From positions 1 through 64,000 of the forward strand of contig CAVBWS010000004.1 of NCBI GenBank assembly GCA_963599255.1: DNA of 64,000 nt, in the 5' to 3' direction. The position numbers and the translations under genes are program-made. Every line of letters starts with the position of its first letter. Position 1 is the stretch's first letter. Of the stretch, positions 1 through 8,501 are shown piece after piece. The stretch comes from RGIG5612 sp963599255 (GTDB lineage Bacteria; Bacillota; Clostridia; Lachnospirales; Lachnospiraceae). Under the pieces are notes generated by a model that was not told the DNA's origin, ran no database searches, and saw nothing but the letters and a program-made list of their open reading frames with translations.

Positions 1-315
1 TTCTACAGGATTAGGAATCAAAAAACTATTGTCCGATATTTAGGCTAACATCACTGTCTAAATCCTCGCATGTCCATAAACTCCCGTCAAGCTTTTTACG
101 AAAACTTTCTTTGCAACTATAAATTCCACTTTATGGTAGCAGAATTTATAGTTAATTGCAACAAAACATCATTCTCGCTGATGTCAAAGGACTGCAGTAT
201 CGTTTTCTGCGTTGCCGTCACGGCATGGTCCAATAGGTAAAAGCGCTCTTGATAAAATAAGTAATCTACGATAAAATGCAATTGATCATAGATTATCCTA
301 AAATTTGGAGGCGTT
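1..315. other. Intergenic, no clear gene
   Basis: This stretch precedes the first plus-strand gene. A ribosome binding site, GGAGG, lies just before the ATG at 316. A minus-strand open frame (117-374) overlaps the start of that gene; it has no family I recognise and no convincing start signal. I see no promoter, RNA gene or repeat here that I can support. Confidence 0.4.
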
Positions 316-1539
316 ATGAAATATATTACTCGAGAGCTTGAGCGGAAATTCTTAAAGCTCAATGATTTTTTCAAGGTTATCCTGGTTACAGGCGCAAGGC
401 AGGTCGGTAAAACGACTATGCTGAAGCACTTAGCACAAAGTGACAGAACCTATGTCACAATGGACAATTCGATTGTAAGAGAACTTGCACAGTCTGATCC
501 CGTGCTGTTCTTTCAGACCTATAAGCCTCCAATCCTCATAGACGAGGTGCAAAAGGCGCCGGAGCTGTTCGAGCAAATCAAAATCATTTGCGATGAGAGC
601 GACGAAAAAGGTCTTATATGGCTAACCGGCTCACAGCAGTACAATATGATGAAAAAGGTGCGTGAGACCCTTGCCGGAAGAATCGGTATCCTGGAGCTGT
701 ACAGCTTGTCCGCAAGAGAAAAAGCCGGTCTTGTTTTTGATACAGATTTGGACTTCTCGCTGGCCACCTTGCAGGCAAGACAACGCAAGCTTCCGAAAAA
801 TGATGTGGTTCAGGTATTCAATCACATTTGGGAGGGCGGCATGCCCCAGGTACAGGGTGTAGACGATGAACTCAGGCAGGAGTATTTCAACTCCTATGTT
901 GACACCTACCTGATGCGTGATGTTACCGAGGCTGGTGGCATTACCGATGCAGTTCGTTTTCGTAAATTCCTTGTAGGATGTGCCTCCCTTGTGTCAGAGC
1001 AGGTCAATTACTCCACGCTGGCTGAATCTGCCGACATTGCGCCGAATACCGCCAAGGAATGGCTGAAAGTGCTGGTAGGACTTCATATCATCTACCTGCT
1101 CGCACCGTATTCCAATAATGAATTAAAGCGCCTAAGTAAAACGCCTAAGCTGTACTTCTGTGATACAGGACTATGTGCGTATCTTTCCATGTGGCTGACA
1201 GCAGACACTTTGCGTAACGGTGCTGCAAGTGGTCATTACTACGAGAACTACGTGGTGATGGAGCTCGTCAAGAACTACGCCTACGCAAAGTCCAAGGTAA
1301 ATCTCACCTATTTCAGAGATTCTAATGGAAAGGAAATTGATCTGTTCATCGAGGAAAACAATGTCATTCATCCACTTGAAATAAAAAAGAGTGCCGCACC
1401 CGACCGTCGTGAAGTCAAAAAGTACAACGTGATCGATAAGGCCTCCTTGAAACGCGGCAACGGCGGCATCATCTGTATGTGCGATGAGCCGATACCAATT
1501 GATGCAGATAACTGTTTTATTCCGAGCAATCTAATCTAA
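316..1539 (+). CDS. AAA-family ATPase with DUF4143 domain
   Basis: A 407-residue protein of the widespread ATP-binding/DUF4143 family. Seen: Walker A GARQVGKT (residues 26-33), Walker B ILIDEVQ (73-79), a probable winged-helix region around 205-265, and a C-terminal segment with E310, D342 and an E355-x-K357 pattern that resembles a PD-(D/E)xK nuclease-like fold. The ATG follows GGAGG at a normal distance. The biological role of this family is poorly known; involvement in DNA transactions or defence has been suggested from domain architecture only. A paralogue follows in tandem at 1820. Function is not assignable from this sequence. Confidence 0.85.
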   Translation: MKYITRELERKFLKLNDFFKVILVTGARQVGKTTMLKHLAQSDRTYVTMDNSIVRELAQSDPVLFFQTYKPPILIDEVQKAPELFEQIKIICDESDEKGLIWLTGSQQYNMMKKVRETLAGRIGILELYSLSAREKAGLVFDTDLDFSLATLQARQRKLPKNDVVQVFNHIWEGGMPQVQGVDDELRQEYFNSYVDTYLMRDVTEAGGITDAVRFRKFLVGCASLVSEQVNYSTLAESADIAPNTAKEWLKVLVGLHIIYLLAPYSNNELKRLSKTPKLYFCDTGLCAYLSMWLTADTLRNGAASGHYYENYVVMELVKNYAYAKSKVNLTYFRDSNGKEIDLFIEENNVIHPLEIKKSAAPDRREVKKYNVIDKASLKRGNGGIICMCDEPIPIDADNCFIPSNLI

Positions 1540-1819
1540 AAAATTCTGACTATTCTGCACCTCGCTTACGTTCATTTCCTTTTTTGTAATGCAAGATCAT
1601 TTTTATTTCAATGCGTTTGTATTGCCATTGCAGCATGTTTTTCCCAGAACAGCAGCATTCTGACGGAAATACCCAGAGAAATATTGGCAAGTTCATGTTC
1701 TATCGTGAGAGATTCGCAAAAATATTCATGTTAGTTAGTGCGAAATTTTAAGAAGATTTCGTTGATTTTTACGCGAATATTTGTCATACTATATTCAGTA
1801 CCTTTAAGGAGGACTGATT
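1540..1819. other. Intergenic between two ATPase genes
   Basis: 280 bases, AT-rich. A strong ribosome binding site AAGGAGG (1806-1812) precedes the second ATPase gene. A TACTAT-like box near 1788 could be a -10 element, but no good -35 stands 16-18 bases upstream, so I do not call a promoter. No clear terminator hairpin follows the first gene. Confidence 0.4.
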
Positions 1820-3115
1820 ATGTATAGAAAGATTACTAGCTTCTTGGAATCGTGGAAAGAAAACGAACACCGCAAGCCCCTTATTTTACAGGGCGCAAGA
1901 CAGGTCGGAAAGACCTATTCCGTTCTGGAATTTGGGCGCACCCACTACGAAAATGTGGCATACTTCAACTTTGAAACCAATCCTAAGCTGAACGAAACCT
2001 TTGAGGAAAACATCAGCCCCGATTATCTGATACCGATTTTATCCCATATCGCAGGTCAGACTATCATAAAGGAAAAAACACTGATCGTCTTTGATGAGGT
2101 GCAGCTCTGCGAAAGGGCGTTGACCTCGCTTAAATACTTTTGCGAGGACGCTCCGGATTATCACATCATTGTCGCAGGCAGCCTGCTCGGCGTTGCAGTC
2201 AACAGGACGAAATTCTCTTTTCCCGTAGGAAAGGTCGATATGAAAACTCTTTATCCTATGGATATGGAGGAATTTATGTTGGCTCTCAGTGAGGATGATT
2301 TAGCAGAGCAGATAAAAAGGTGCTTTAATACCGATACGCCGCTGCCGTCTGCTTTGCACGACGCCGCAATGCAGCTTTACCGTCAATACCTTGTGGTCGG
2401 TGGTATGCCGGAGTGCGTGATGCAATTTGCTGAAACAAAGGATTATATCCTGGTTCGCCATACGCAGGATACGATACTTGCAAGCTATCTAAATGATATG
2501 AGCAAGTATAATAACTCGAATGAAATTAAGAAAACCAGACTTGCCTATGACAACATTACTGTTCAGCTTTCTAAGAAGAATACTCGTTTTCAATATAAGC
2601 TGATCAAGAAAGGCGGACGGGCTTCTGAATTTGAAAATGCGATTGAATGGCTCTGCCTGTCTGGTATCGTGTCACAGGTTTACAAGGTGGATCAAATCAA
2701 AAAGCCGCTGGAAAACTACCGAAATATTGATGCGTTCAAGATTTATGTGTCCGACTTAGGATTACTTTGTGCCAAGAAGGATTTAGCTGCCAACGACATT
2801 CTCTATATGGTCGAGGAAATCAACGATTTCAAGGGCGGTATGGCAGAGAATTACGTCAATGTGCAGCTTACCATTAACGGCTACCGCACCTACTATTGGG
2901 AGTCGGAGCGTGGAGCTGAAATTGATTTTATCATTCAGCGTGACGGGCAGCTCATCCCCATTGAGGTCAAGTCTGCCGACAACACCAAAGCCAAGAGTTT
3001 AAAGGTCTATATGGACACATACAAGCCCGCTTATGCTATCAAGCTCTCTGCCAAAAATTTCGGCTTTGAGGATAACAAAAAAATTGTTCCTCTCTATGCT
3101 GCATTTTGTATCTAA
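1820..3115 (+). CDS. AAA-family ATPase with DUF4143 domain (paralogue)
   Basis: A 431-residue paralogue of the preceding ATPase. Seen: Walker A GARQVGKT (residues 25-32), Walker B LIVFDEVQ (88-95), and a C-terminal RGAEIDFII...IEVK pattern (D368, E382, K384) like a PD-(D/E)xK nuclease fold. The two proteins share architecture but are clearly diverged, so this is an old pair rather than a recent duplication. The start is fixed by AAGGAGG eight bases upstream. A good terminator follows at 3132. Role unknown. Confidence 0.85.
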   Translation: MYRKITSFLESWKENEHRKPLILQGARQVGKTYSVLEFGRTHYENVAYFNFETNPKLNETFEENISPDYLIPILSHIAGQTIIKEKTLIVFDEVQLCERALTSLKYFCEDAPDYHIIVAGSLLGVAVNRTKFSFPVGKVDMKTLYPMDMEEFMLALSEDDLAEQIKRCFNTDTPLPSALHDAAMQLYRQYLVVGGMPECVMQFAETKDYILVRHTQDTILASYLNDMSKYNNSNEIKKTRLAYDNITVQLSKKNTRFQYKLIKKGGRASEFENAIEWLCLSGIVSQVYKVDQIKKPLENYRNIDAFKIYVSDLGLLCAKKDLAANDILYMVEEINDFKGGMAENYVNVQLTINGYRTYYWESERGAEIDFIIQRDGQLIPIEVKSADNTKAKSLKVYMDTYKPAYAIKLSAKNFGFEDNKKIVPLYAAFCI

Positions 3116-3131
3116 AATCAATATTTTGGCG

Positions 3132-3164
3132 ATAACGCTCGCAGAAAATGCGGGCGTTATTTTC
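3132..3164 (+). terminator. Rho-independent terminator after ATPase gene
   Basis: Stem ATAACGC / GCGTTAT with inner CGCA/TGCG pairing around an AAAA loop, followed by TTTT. It lies 17 bases after the stop of the second ATPase. Confidence 0.75.
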
Positions 3165-3207
3165 TGTCCCAACAGTGGAAAATAAATAGAGCGGCAAGCA
3201 TGCAACT

Positions 3208-3759
3208 TCAGATATGAAGCAGTTTTCTTAATCTGGTGCCGATTATCACTGCCACTGCCAGCTTCGCCAAATCCGGGATAATAAACGGGATCACGCACCA
3301 TCCAAGCGCCGTGCCCAGACCTATAACTCCTGATTGTCCTGTATAAACTATCATGAACCAGGCGGTGCCGAAGGCGTAGCATACGATAAGTCCCACAACC
3401 AGGGTTGCAATTCTTACAGCCAGACGATTACCGAACAATCTTTCTGACAGCCAGTATAACAATCCCATGAAAATAAATCCGATTATATATCCGCCGGTGG
3501 TTCCCAGAAGTGTGGCAAATCCTGCCTTAAATCCGGCAAATACCGGAACTCCCACTGCCCCCAGCAGAAGATATATTATTACGGACAGGGTGCCGCGTTT
3601 TCCGCCTATAAGACTGAGCACCAGAAATACCGCAAAGGTCTGCAGCGTAAAAGGCACCGTTGTCGGTATACTGATCCAGGAGCAAACAGTAATAAGAACT
3701 GCACCTATTGCAATATAAACCATGTCCTGCACTTTGATTTTAGATCTTGTAGTTTCCAT
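3208..3759 (-). CDS. bioY: BioY biotin transporter S component
   Basis: A 183-residue integral membrane protein of the BioY family, the substrate-binding S component of ECF-type biotin importers. Multiple hydrophobic segments and the BioY-type stretch FTLQTFAVFL are visible. The open frame extends upstream, but the ATG at 3759 (METTRSKIK) is preceded by AGGAAG and gives the normal family length, while the upstream extension runs through a repeat element. It lies downstream of birA in the same direction, which supports a biotin role. The energising EcfA/T proteins are not in this window. Confidence 0.9.
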   Translation of the reverse strand: METTRSKIKVQDMVYIAIGAVLITVCSWISIPTTVPFTLQTFAVFLVLSLIGGKRGTLSVIIYLLLGAVGVPVFAGFKAGFATLLGTTGGYIIGFIFMGLLYWLSERLFGNRLAVRIATLVVGLIVCYAFGTAWFMIVYTGQSGVIGLGTALGWCVIPFIIPDLAKLAVAVIIGTRLRKLLHI

Positions 3760-3814
3760 TGTTATCTTCCTACCTATTCTTAAATACTTGAATACTGATA
3801 CACTGTTTATGAGC

Positions 3815-3884
3815 CAGGATGTGCACAGACACTGTGAGAAAACAATCAGCGAAGGCGTTTTCGAACAGTGTCTGTGACACCCTG
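3815..3884 (+). repeat. Type I structured repeat, copy 1 (short arms)
   Basis: Copy of the dispersed palindromic element described in the findings. It lies between birA and bioY. The core stem is ACACTGT/ACAGTGT where the 49.5 kb copy has CCACTGC/GCAGTGG, so both sides of the stem changed together. The inner GAAAAC...GTTTTC stem and the loop between are identical to the 49.5 kb copy. The outer arms differ from the other copies but still pair (CAGG...CCTG). Confidence 0.75.
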
Positions 3885-3915
3885 ACATACGAGAATTGTG
3901 TCAATTCATCTGCGT

Positions 3916-4899
3916 TCATGCGTGTTTACCCGAAACCTTAGTGCTTACCTCACCTGATGACAGGGCTTCCTCTCTTCCATCCGCATATCTCACAATAAGA
4001 CGGCACTCGTCATCTATGTCCACGGCCACAGCTTCAACCTGCTTATCTCCTCGCAGAACCAGAATATCGCGGCCTATCATAAAGCTGCGCCTTTTATATT
4101 CTGATGCCATATTATTTCCCGATATATCCTGGCACAGATCATAAAAGTTTCGCATAAACTCGGCTGCAATGCGGCTCCTTAAGTTCTTTTCCCTCGTCTT
4201 GGATATAGCCCCTGCCACGTCAGCAATCTCCCCCGGAAATCCCCCTGCAGGTTCATATACATTAAAGCCTATTCCCATTACCGCCCAATCGAGTCCTCCC
4301 GATTCAACGCTTATGGATGCCTCCGTCAGAATGCCGCATACCTTATGCTTATCTACGAATACATCATTAACCCACTTTATGGCAGGGCGTGCATCAGTAC
4401 AGATTTCAATCGCCCTGCACGCTGCTACCGCAGCCGCCGTAGTAAATCTGGTTGCGATCTCCGGTCCTATATCCATTTTAAGCAAGATGCTAAGATAAAA
4501 ACCCGTATCCGCCGGAGAATAAAAACTTCTGCCTCGCCTGCCCTTGCCTGCAGTCTGCTGCATAGCCACAAGAGTCTTCCAAGGAGGAAGATCAGACGCA
4601 TCCTCCTTCAATACATCATTGGTAGATGTAACCTCAGCCCTTACCTCCAGTGCAAATCGATCCGCGTAAGCTCCCAGGTATTTATTGATCAAGAACTCGG
4701 ATATTACGTCATTTCTGTCACCAAGGCGGTATCCTCGATTCGTAACAGCTTCAATCTCATATCCCTCTTCCTGAAGCTGCTTAATATACTTCCAGACAGC
4801 CGCCCGAGTGATCCCCAGCGCCTCCGCAATCACATTGCCGGATAAATATCCGTCATCATTCGTCTCCAGAAGTTCAACCAATTTTTGTTTTTTATTCAT
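3916..4899 (-). CDS. birA: Biotin-[acetyl-CoA-carboxylase] ligase / biotin operon repressor BirA
   Basis: A 327-residue bifunctional BirA. Residues 1-60 form a winged helix-turn-helix (ALGITRAAVWKYIKQL). The ligase domain carries GKGRRGR (118-124) for biotinoyl-AMP binding and KWVND (175-179). It joins biotin to biotin-dependent carboxylases using ATP and, as holo-repressor, controls biotin genes. bioY lies 156 bases downstream. A near-consensus promoter is upstream at 5000-5028. The HTH means it is the regulatory form rather than the ligase-only form. Confidence 0.95.
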   Translation of the reverse strand: MNKKQKLVELLETNDDGYLSGNVIAEALGITRAAVWKYIKQLQEEGYEIEAVTNRGYRLGDRNDVISEFLINKYLGAYADRFALEVRAEVTSTNDVLKEDASDLPPWKTLVAMQQTAGKGRRGRSFYSPADTGFYLSILLKMDIGPEIATRFTTAAAVAACRAIEICTDARPAIKWVNDVFVDKHKVCGILTEASISVESGGLDWAVMGIGFNVYEPAGGFPGEIADVAGAISKTREKNLRSRIAAEFMRNFYDLCQDISGNNMASEYKRRSFMIGRDILVLRGDKQVEAVAVDIDDECRLIVRYADGREEALSSGEVSTKVSGKHA

Positions 4900-4999
4900 T
4901 TTCCCGTTATATTCGTCTTAATTTCCTATATTTACTCAATTTTATATCTACGCTGTTCCCCAGCAAACCCATTTAGCCCTGCCGTATTTCTCTGCAGGA

Positions 5000-5028
5000 A
5001 TAATACAACCAGCAGTTCATATTGTCAA
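5000..5028 (-). promoter_or_regulatory. Sigma-A promoter for birA-bioY
   Basis: On the minus strand: -35 TTGACA (5028-5023), 17-base spacer, -10 TATTAT (5005-5000). This would give a leader of about 95 bases before birA. Whether BirA binds here could not be decided; I see no perfect BirA palindrome. Confidence 0.65.
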
Positions 5029-5098
5029 CTCGTACATTGTCCGCAAGTTTACATTTCAGCGTTGTCAAAATTCCTGGCACACGAAGCAATGTTCACAT

Positions 5099-5186
5099 GC
5101 GTGCCGGGACGGCGCAGCACCTGCGAGAAATCAATATGCGCAGGCGATTTCGAGCAGCGTGCTGCACGCCGAGGTTCACGGCACGC
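5099..5186 (+). repeat. Type I structured repeat, copy 2
   Basis: 88-nt element. Outer stem GCGTGCCG/CGGCACGC, then GGCG/CGCC, then CAGCAC/GTGCTG, then inner GAAATC/GATTTC. Copies at 3.8, 16.6 and 49.5 kb have GAAAAC/GTTTTC at the last position, a paired change. A truncated left arm of a further copy seems to follow at about 5200-5222. It lies between the divergent-end region of birA and the terminator of etfA. Confidence 0.8.
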
Positions 5187-5232
5187 TGAAACCACCTTCA
5201 TTCGTGTGCCGGAGCGGCGCCTTCATCTGCCC

Positions 5233-5283
5233 AAAAAGGCTCTGCCGTAACCAGACATCAAGTGTCCAGCCACAGCAGAGCCT
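5233..5283 (-). terminator. Rho-independent terminator after etfA
   Basis: On the minus strand AGGCTCTGC and GCAGAGCCT form a perfect 9-bp stem, followed immediately by TTTTT. It ends the seven-gene fermentation cluster 28 bases past the etfA stop. Confidence 0.85.
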
Positions 5284-5310
5284 CAACAATTTTTGTTTCT
5301 AAAGGGGCAG

Positions 5311-6426
5311 TTAAGCCTGCTCCTTGATTGCCTTAATTGATTCGATCAACTCAGGAACTACAGTAAACAAATCTCCTGTGATACCATAATCAGCAACCTC
5401 GAAGATTGGAGCAGCACCATTCTTATTAACAGCAACAATGCACTCTGAATCCTGCATACCAGCCTTATGCTGGATGGCACCTGAAATACCGAGGGCGATG
5501 TAGAGCTTAGGATGAACTGTCTTACCAGTCTGTCCTACCTGGTGATCAGCACTTATCCAGCCGGCATCAACAACGGCACGAGATGAACCAACAACACCGC
5601 CTAAGAGTGAAGCCAGTTCTTCTGCCAGAGCGATACCTTTTTCTACATCCTTAGAGATACCACGGCCAACCGAAACGATGATATCAGCACCGATCAGATC
5701 TACCATCTTCTTAGCAGCCTTAACTACTTCAACTACCTCTGTCTTGATGTCGTCCTTAGTAAGACTGAACTCAGGATGAAGGATCTCAACTGATTTAGCC
5801 TTAGCTTCATCAAAAGCCTGTTTCTTCATAACGCCCGGACGAACAGTAGCCATAGCAGGACGGAAACGAGGAACAACGATAGTTGCCATCAGATGTCCGC
5901 CAAATGCAGGTCTTGTCATCTTAAGGTTCTTATTTACATCGAAGAGTTTGCTCTCGAAGTTGATCTCATCAACCTTCAGAGAAGAACCTGTACGAAGGAA
6001 CTCAATGTAGTTATTAAGATCAATATTAAGAGCTGTACAGTCAGCACAAAGTCCTGTGTGAAGTCTTGCTGCGCATCTAGGAGCAAGGTCACGACCGATG
6101 TTTGATGCACCGAAGAGTAATACCTCCGGCTTGAATTCTTCTACTGCCTGTGCAATTACGTGTGTATATCCGTCTGTAGTATAGTCCTTAAGAAGCGGAC
6201 TGTTGTATACATATACCTTATCAGCTCCGTAACCGCCCAGTTCATTTGCCAGACCATCTACATTATCACCAAGCAGAACGCCGCAGAGTTCTACTCCCAG
6301 TTCATCAGCAAGCTTACGTCCTTCTGACATAAGTTCAAATGTTGTAGGCATCATTTTGCCCTGACGCTGCTCACAGAATACCCAGATATTCTTGAATGCA
6401 GCGATATCAGCACTATTAAAAGCCAT
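5311..6426 (-). CDS. etfA: Electron transfer flavoprotein subunit alpha
   Basis: A 371-residue EtfA. The C-terminal FAD domain is clear: VDAGW, then a QVGQTGKTV segment, then the ALGISGAIQHKAG segment typical of the family. With EtfB it carries electrons to or from the acyl-CoA dehydrogenase encoded two genes upstream. It is the last gene of the cluster, 15 bases after etfB, with a strong terminator beyond. In related clusters the Etf pair works with the dehydrogenase, in some cases by flavin-based electron bifurcation; that cannot be judged from sequence reading alone. Confidence 0.93.
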   Translation of the reverse strand: MAFNSADIAAFKNIWVFCEQRQGKMMPTTFELMSEGRKLADELGVELCGVLLGDNVDGLANELGGYGADKVYVYNSPLLKDYTTDGYTHVIAQAVEEFKPEVLLFGASNIGRDLAPRCAARLHTGLCADCTALNIDLNNYIEFLRTGSSLKVDEINFESKLFDVNKNLKMTRPAFGGHLMATIVVPRFRPAMATVRPGVMKKQAFDEAKAKSVEILHPEFSLTKDDIKTEVVEVVKAAKKMVDLIGADIIVSVGRGISKDVEKGIALAEELASLLGGVVGSSRAVVDAGWISADHQVGQTGKTVHPKLYIALGISGAIQHKAGMQDSECIVAVNKNGAAPIFEVADYGITGDLFTVVPELIESIKAIKEQA

Positions 6427-6441
6427 TTTCGTTCTCCTCCC

Positions 6442-7242
6442 TTAGATAATATGCTTGCCTGCGAGAATTCCTGCAAGCTTGTCAGTTGTTTCTTTTCCTG
6501 ATCCTTCAAGCATTACGCCTGCGCCTCTCATAGGAGGTGTGAAAGATTTGAAGATATTAGTAGGAGAGCCCTTAAGACCTATAGTTGTAGGGTCAATAAG
6601 CGGATGATCCTTAAGAGCATTATAGTCATAAACGATCATTGGCTTGTTATAGCACTCGATTGTTCCTGCAACTGTCATATAACGCGGTGTGTTCAGCTCT
6701 TTGATACATGTAATAAGGCAAGGTGTATTAACCTTGATCATCATGTATCCGTCTTCAAGAATTCTCTTTACTGTAAGAGTATGGCCTTCCATTGAGATCT
6801 CGCCGGCATATGTAACCTGCGGAATGTGAAGCTTTTCAGCGATCTGCGGGCCAACCTGTGCTGTATCGCCATCGATAGCCTGACGTCCGGCGATAATGAT
6901 ATCATCGTCGTCAACACCGTAGGTATCAATTGCTGCTGCAATGATCTGTGATGTTGCATATGTATCAGATCCGCCAAATTCACGGCCTGAAACGAGGATG
7001 GACTCATCTACGCCCATAGCCATAAGCTCACGAAGCATCGGTTCTGCCTGGAAAGGTCCCATTGTTATAGCAACAACCTTGCATCCGTATTTATCTTTAA
7101 GTGTTAATGCTGCCTCTACTGCATTAAGGTCATCAGGATTGATGATTGTCTGCATTGAAGCACGATTTAATGTGCCATCAGGATTAACTGCTACCTTACC
7201 TGAAGTATCAGGAACCTGTTTTACAGTTACAATGATTTTCAT
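6442..7242 (-). CDS. etfB: Electron transfer flavoprotein subunit beta
   Basis: A 266-residue EtfB. The start MKIIVTVKQVPDT and the GRQAIDGDTAQVGPQIAE signature are characteristic. It forms the heterodimer with EtfA, and its nucleotide site holds AMP or, in bifurcating types, a second FAD. It sits 17 bases after the acyl-CoA dehydrogenase gene and 15 before etfA, so the three are certainly cotranscribed. Confidence 0.94.
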   Translation of the reverse strand: MKIIVTVKQVPDTSGKVAVNPDGTLNRASMQTIINPDDLNAVEAALTLKDKYGCKVVAITMGPFQAEPMLRELMAMGVDESILVSGREFGGSDTYATSQIIAAAIDTYGVDDDDIIIAGRQAIDGDTAQVGPQIAEKLHIPQVTYAGEISMEGHTLTVKRILEDGYMMIKVNTPCLITCIKELNTPRYMTVAGTIECYNKPMIVYDYNALKDHPLIDPTTIGLKGSPTNIFKSFTPPMRGAGVMLEGSGKETTDKLAGILAGKHII

Positions 7243-7259
7243 TTTCCTTTTCCTCCTTC

Positions 7260-8402
7260 TTACTTCAGAATATTATTAGCAACTACTAACTGCTGGATCT
7301 GGCTTGTTCCTTCGAAGATGCTGAGGATACGAGCATCTCTGTAGAGACGTTCTACCTTGTAATCTCTGATGTAGCCATATCCGCCGTGGATCTGAACTGC
7401 CTTGTATGCATTTCTGTTAGCAACTTCAGATGCGTAATATTTAGCCATTGAGCATGCCTTGCTTGCTTCCGGATCATTTGCATCCTTAAGCTGTGCAGCA
7501 TGGTATGTAAGCTGACGAGCTGCTTCTGTTTCTGTTGCCATATCAGCGATCATGAAGCTGATAGCCTGGAAGTCCTTGATAGGACGTCCGAACTGATTTC
7601 TCTCCTTGGCATATTTAGCTGCCTCATCAACACATGCCTGAGCAACACCAACTGATGCAGCTGCCATGCCGAGACGTCCGCCGTCCAGAGTCTTCATTGC
7701 GAACTGGAAGCCCTTATGAAGAGGTCCTAACAGATTCTCCTTAGGTACTCTTACATCCTCAAATACAACGTCGCATGTAGGATATCCCTTGATACCCATC
7801 TTGTGCTCAGGTGCTCCCAGAGATACACCATCTGACTTCATGTCAATAACGAACATTGAGATGCCCTTTGAGCCCTTCTGTGTCAGGTCTGTCTTAGCAA
7901 ATATAACGATCCAGTCTGCTACCGGTGCTCCGGAAATAAAACACTTACGACCATTTATGATAAAATCATCGCCATCAGCGATAGCTGTTGTAGTTGTTCC
8001 GCCTGCGTCAGAACCTGCACCCGGCTCTGTCAGAGCGAATACCATTATCTTCTCGCCGCTTGCTACAGGCGGAAGGTATTTTTTCTTCTGCTCTTCTGTT
8101 CCTGCTAAAAGAACAGGACCGCCGCCTAATGAGTTAGATGTATTAGAATAAATTCCCAGAACAAGGTCTACTCTTGACAATTCTTCCAGCTGTAAACAGT
8201 ATGAAAGGCTGTCGCCGCCCTGTCCGCCGTACTCTACAGGAATCTTAGTTCCCATAAATCCGTACTTTGCCATCTTTTTGTGAATATCCCAGTTGAATTC
8301 ACCTGTCTGATCCAGTTCATCCTGCAGTTCTGTTGTGAATTCTGTTTCCGCAAACTGACGGAACAGTTTCTGCTGCAGAGCATGTGTCTTATCCAGAATC
8401 AT
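7260..8402 (-). CDS. Acyl-CoA dehydrogenase (enoyl-CoA reductase in this context)
   Basis: A 380-residue acyl-CoA dehydrogenase of normal length. Seen: FAD and substrate motif ALTEPGAGSDAG, the IHGGYGYIRDY motif, and the C-terminal FEGTSQIQ whose glutamate (E364) is at the catalytic-base position of short-chain enzymes. Next to a 2-hydroxyacyl-CoA dehydratase and Etf it probably reduces the enoyl-CoA made by the dehydratase, as AcdB and AcdA do in Clostridioides difficile and Clostridium sporogenes. Ribosome binding site AGGAGG precedes the ATG. Confidence 0.93.
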   Translation of the reverse strand: MILDKTHALQQKLFRQFAETEFTTELQDELDQTGEFNWDIHKKMAKYGFMGTKIPVEYGGQGGDSLSYCLQLEELSRVDLVLGIYSNTSNSLGGGPVLLAGTEEQKKKYLPPVASGEKIMVFALTEPGAGSDAGGTTTTAIADGDDFIINGRKCFISGAPVADWIVIFAKTDLTQKGSKGISMFVIDMKSDGVSLGAPEHKMGIKGYPTCDVVFEDVRVPKENLLGPLHKGFQFAMKTLDGGRLGMAAASVGVAQACVDEAAKYAKERNQFGRPIKDFQAISFMIADMATETEAARQLTYHAAQLKDANDPEASKACSMAKYYASEVANRNAYKAVQIHGGYGYIRDYKVERLYRDARILSIFEGTSQIQQLVVANNILK

Positions 8403-8437
8403 TGTTTCCTCCTTAAATGATCAATTATAATTTTAAT

Positions 8438-8468
8438 CCTGCTGCCTCATTTTCTAAGAAGCAGCAGG
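8438..8468 (-). terminator. Intercistronic hairpin between CoA-transferase and dehydrogenase genes
   Basis: CCTGCTGC/GCAGCAGG, a perfect 8-bp stem. On the minus strand it is followed by ATTAAAATTATAA rather than a clean T-run, so it may be a weak terminator or an mRNA-stabilising or processing hairpin inside the operon. Confidence 0.5.
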
Positions 8469-8501
8469 TTAAACCAGCAAATATTATACTCAAGTGACCT
8501 A

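Noticed and set aside
117..374. Minus-strand 85-codon frame at the left end
   Set aside because: It overlaps the start of a clear plus-strand gene, has no ribosome binding site I can see, and matches no family I know. A gene fragment cannot be excluded.
4885..5250. Plus-strand frame through the type I repeat
   Set aside because: It is the translation of the repeat (VPGRRSTCEKSI...). Copies elsewhere give similar peptides, but the sequence changes follow base pairing rather than codons.
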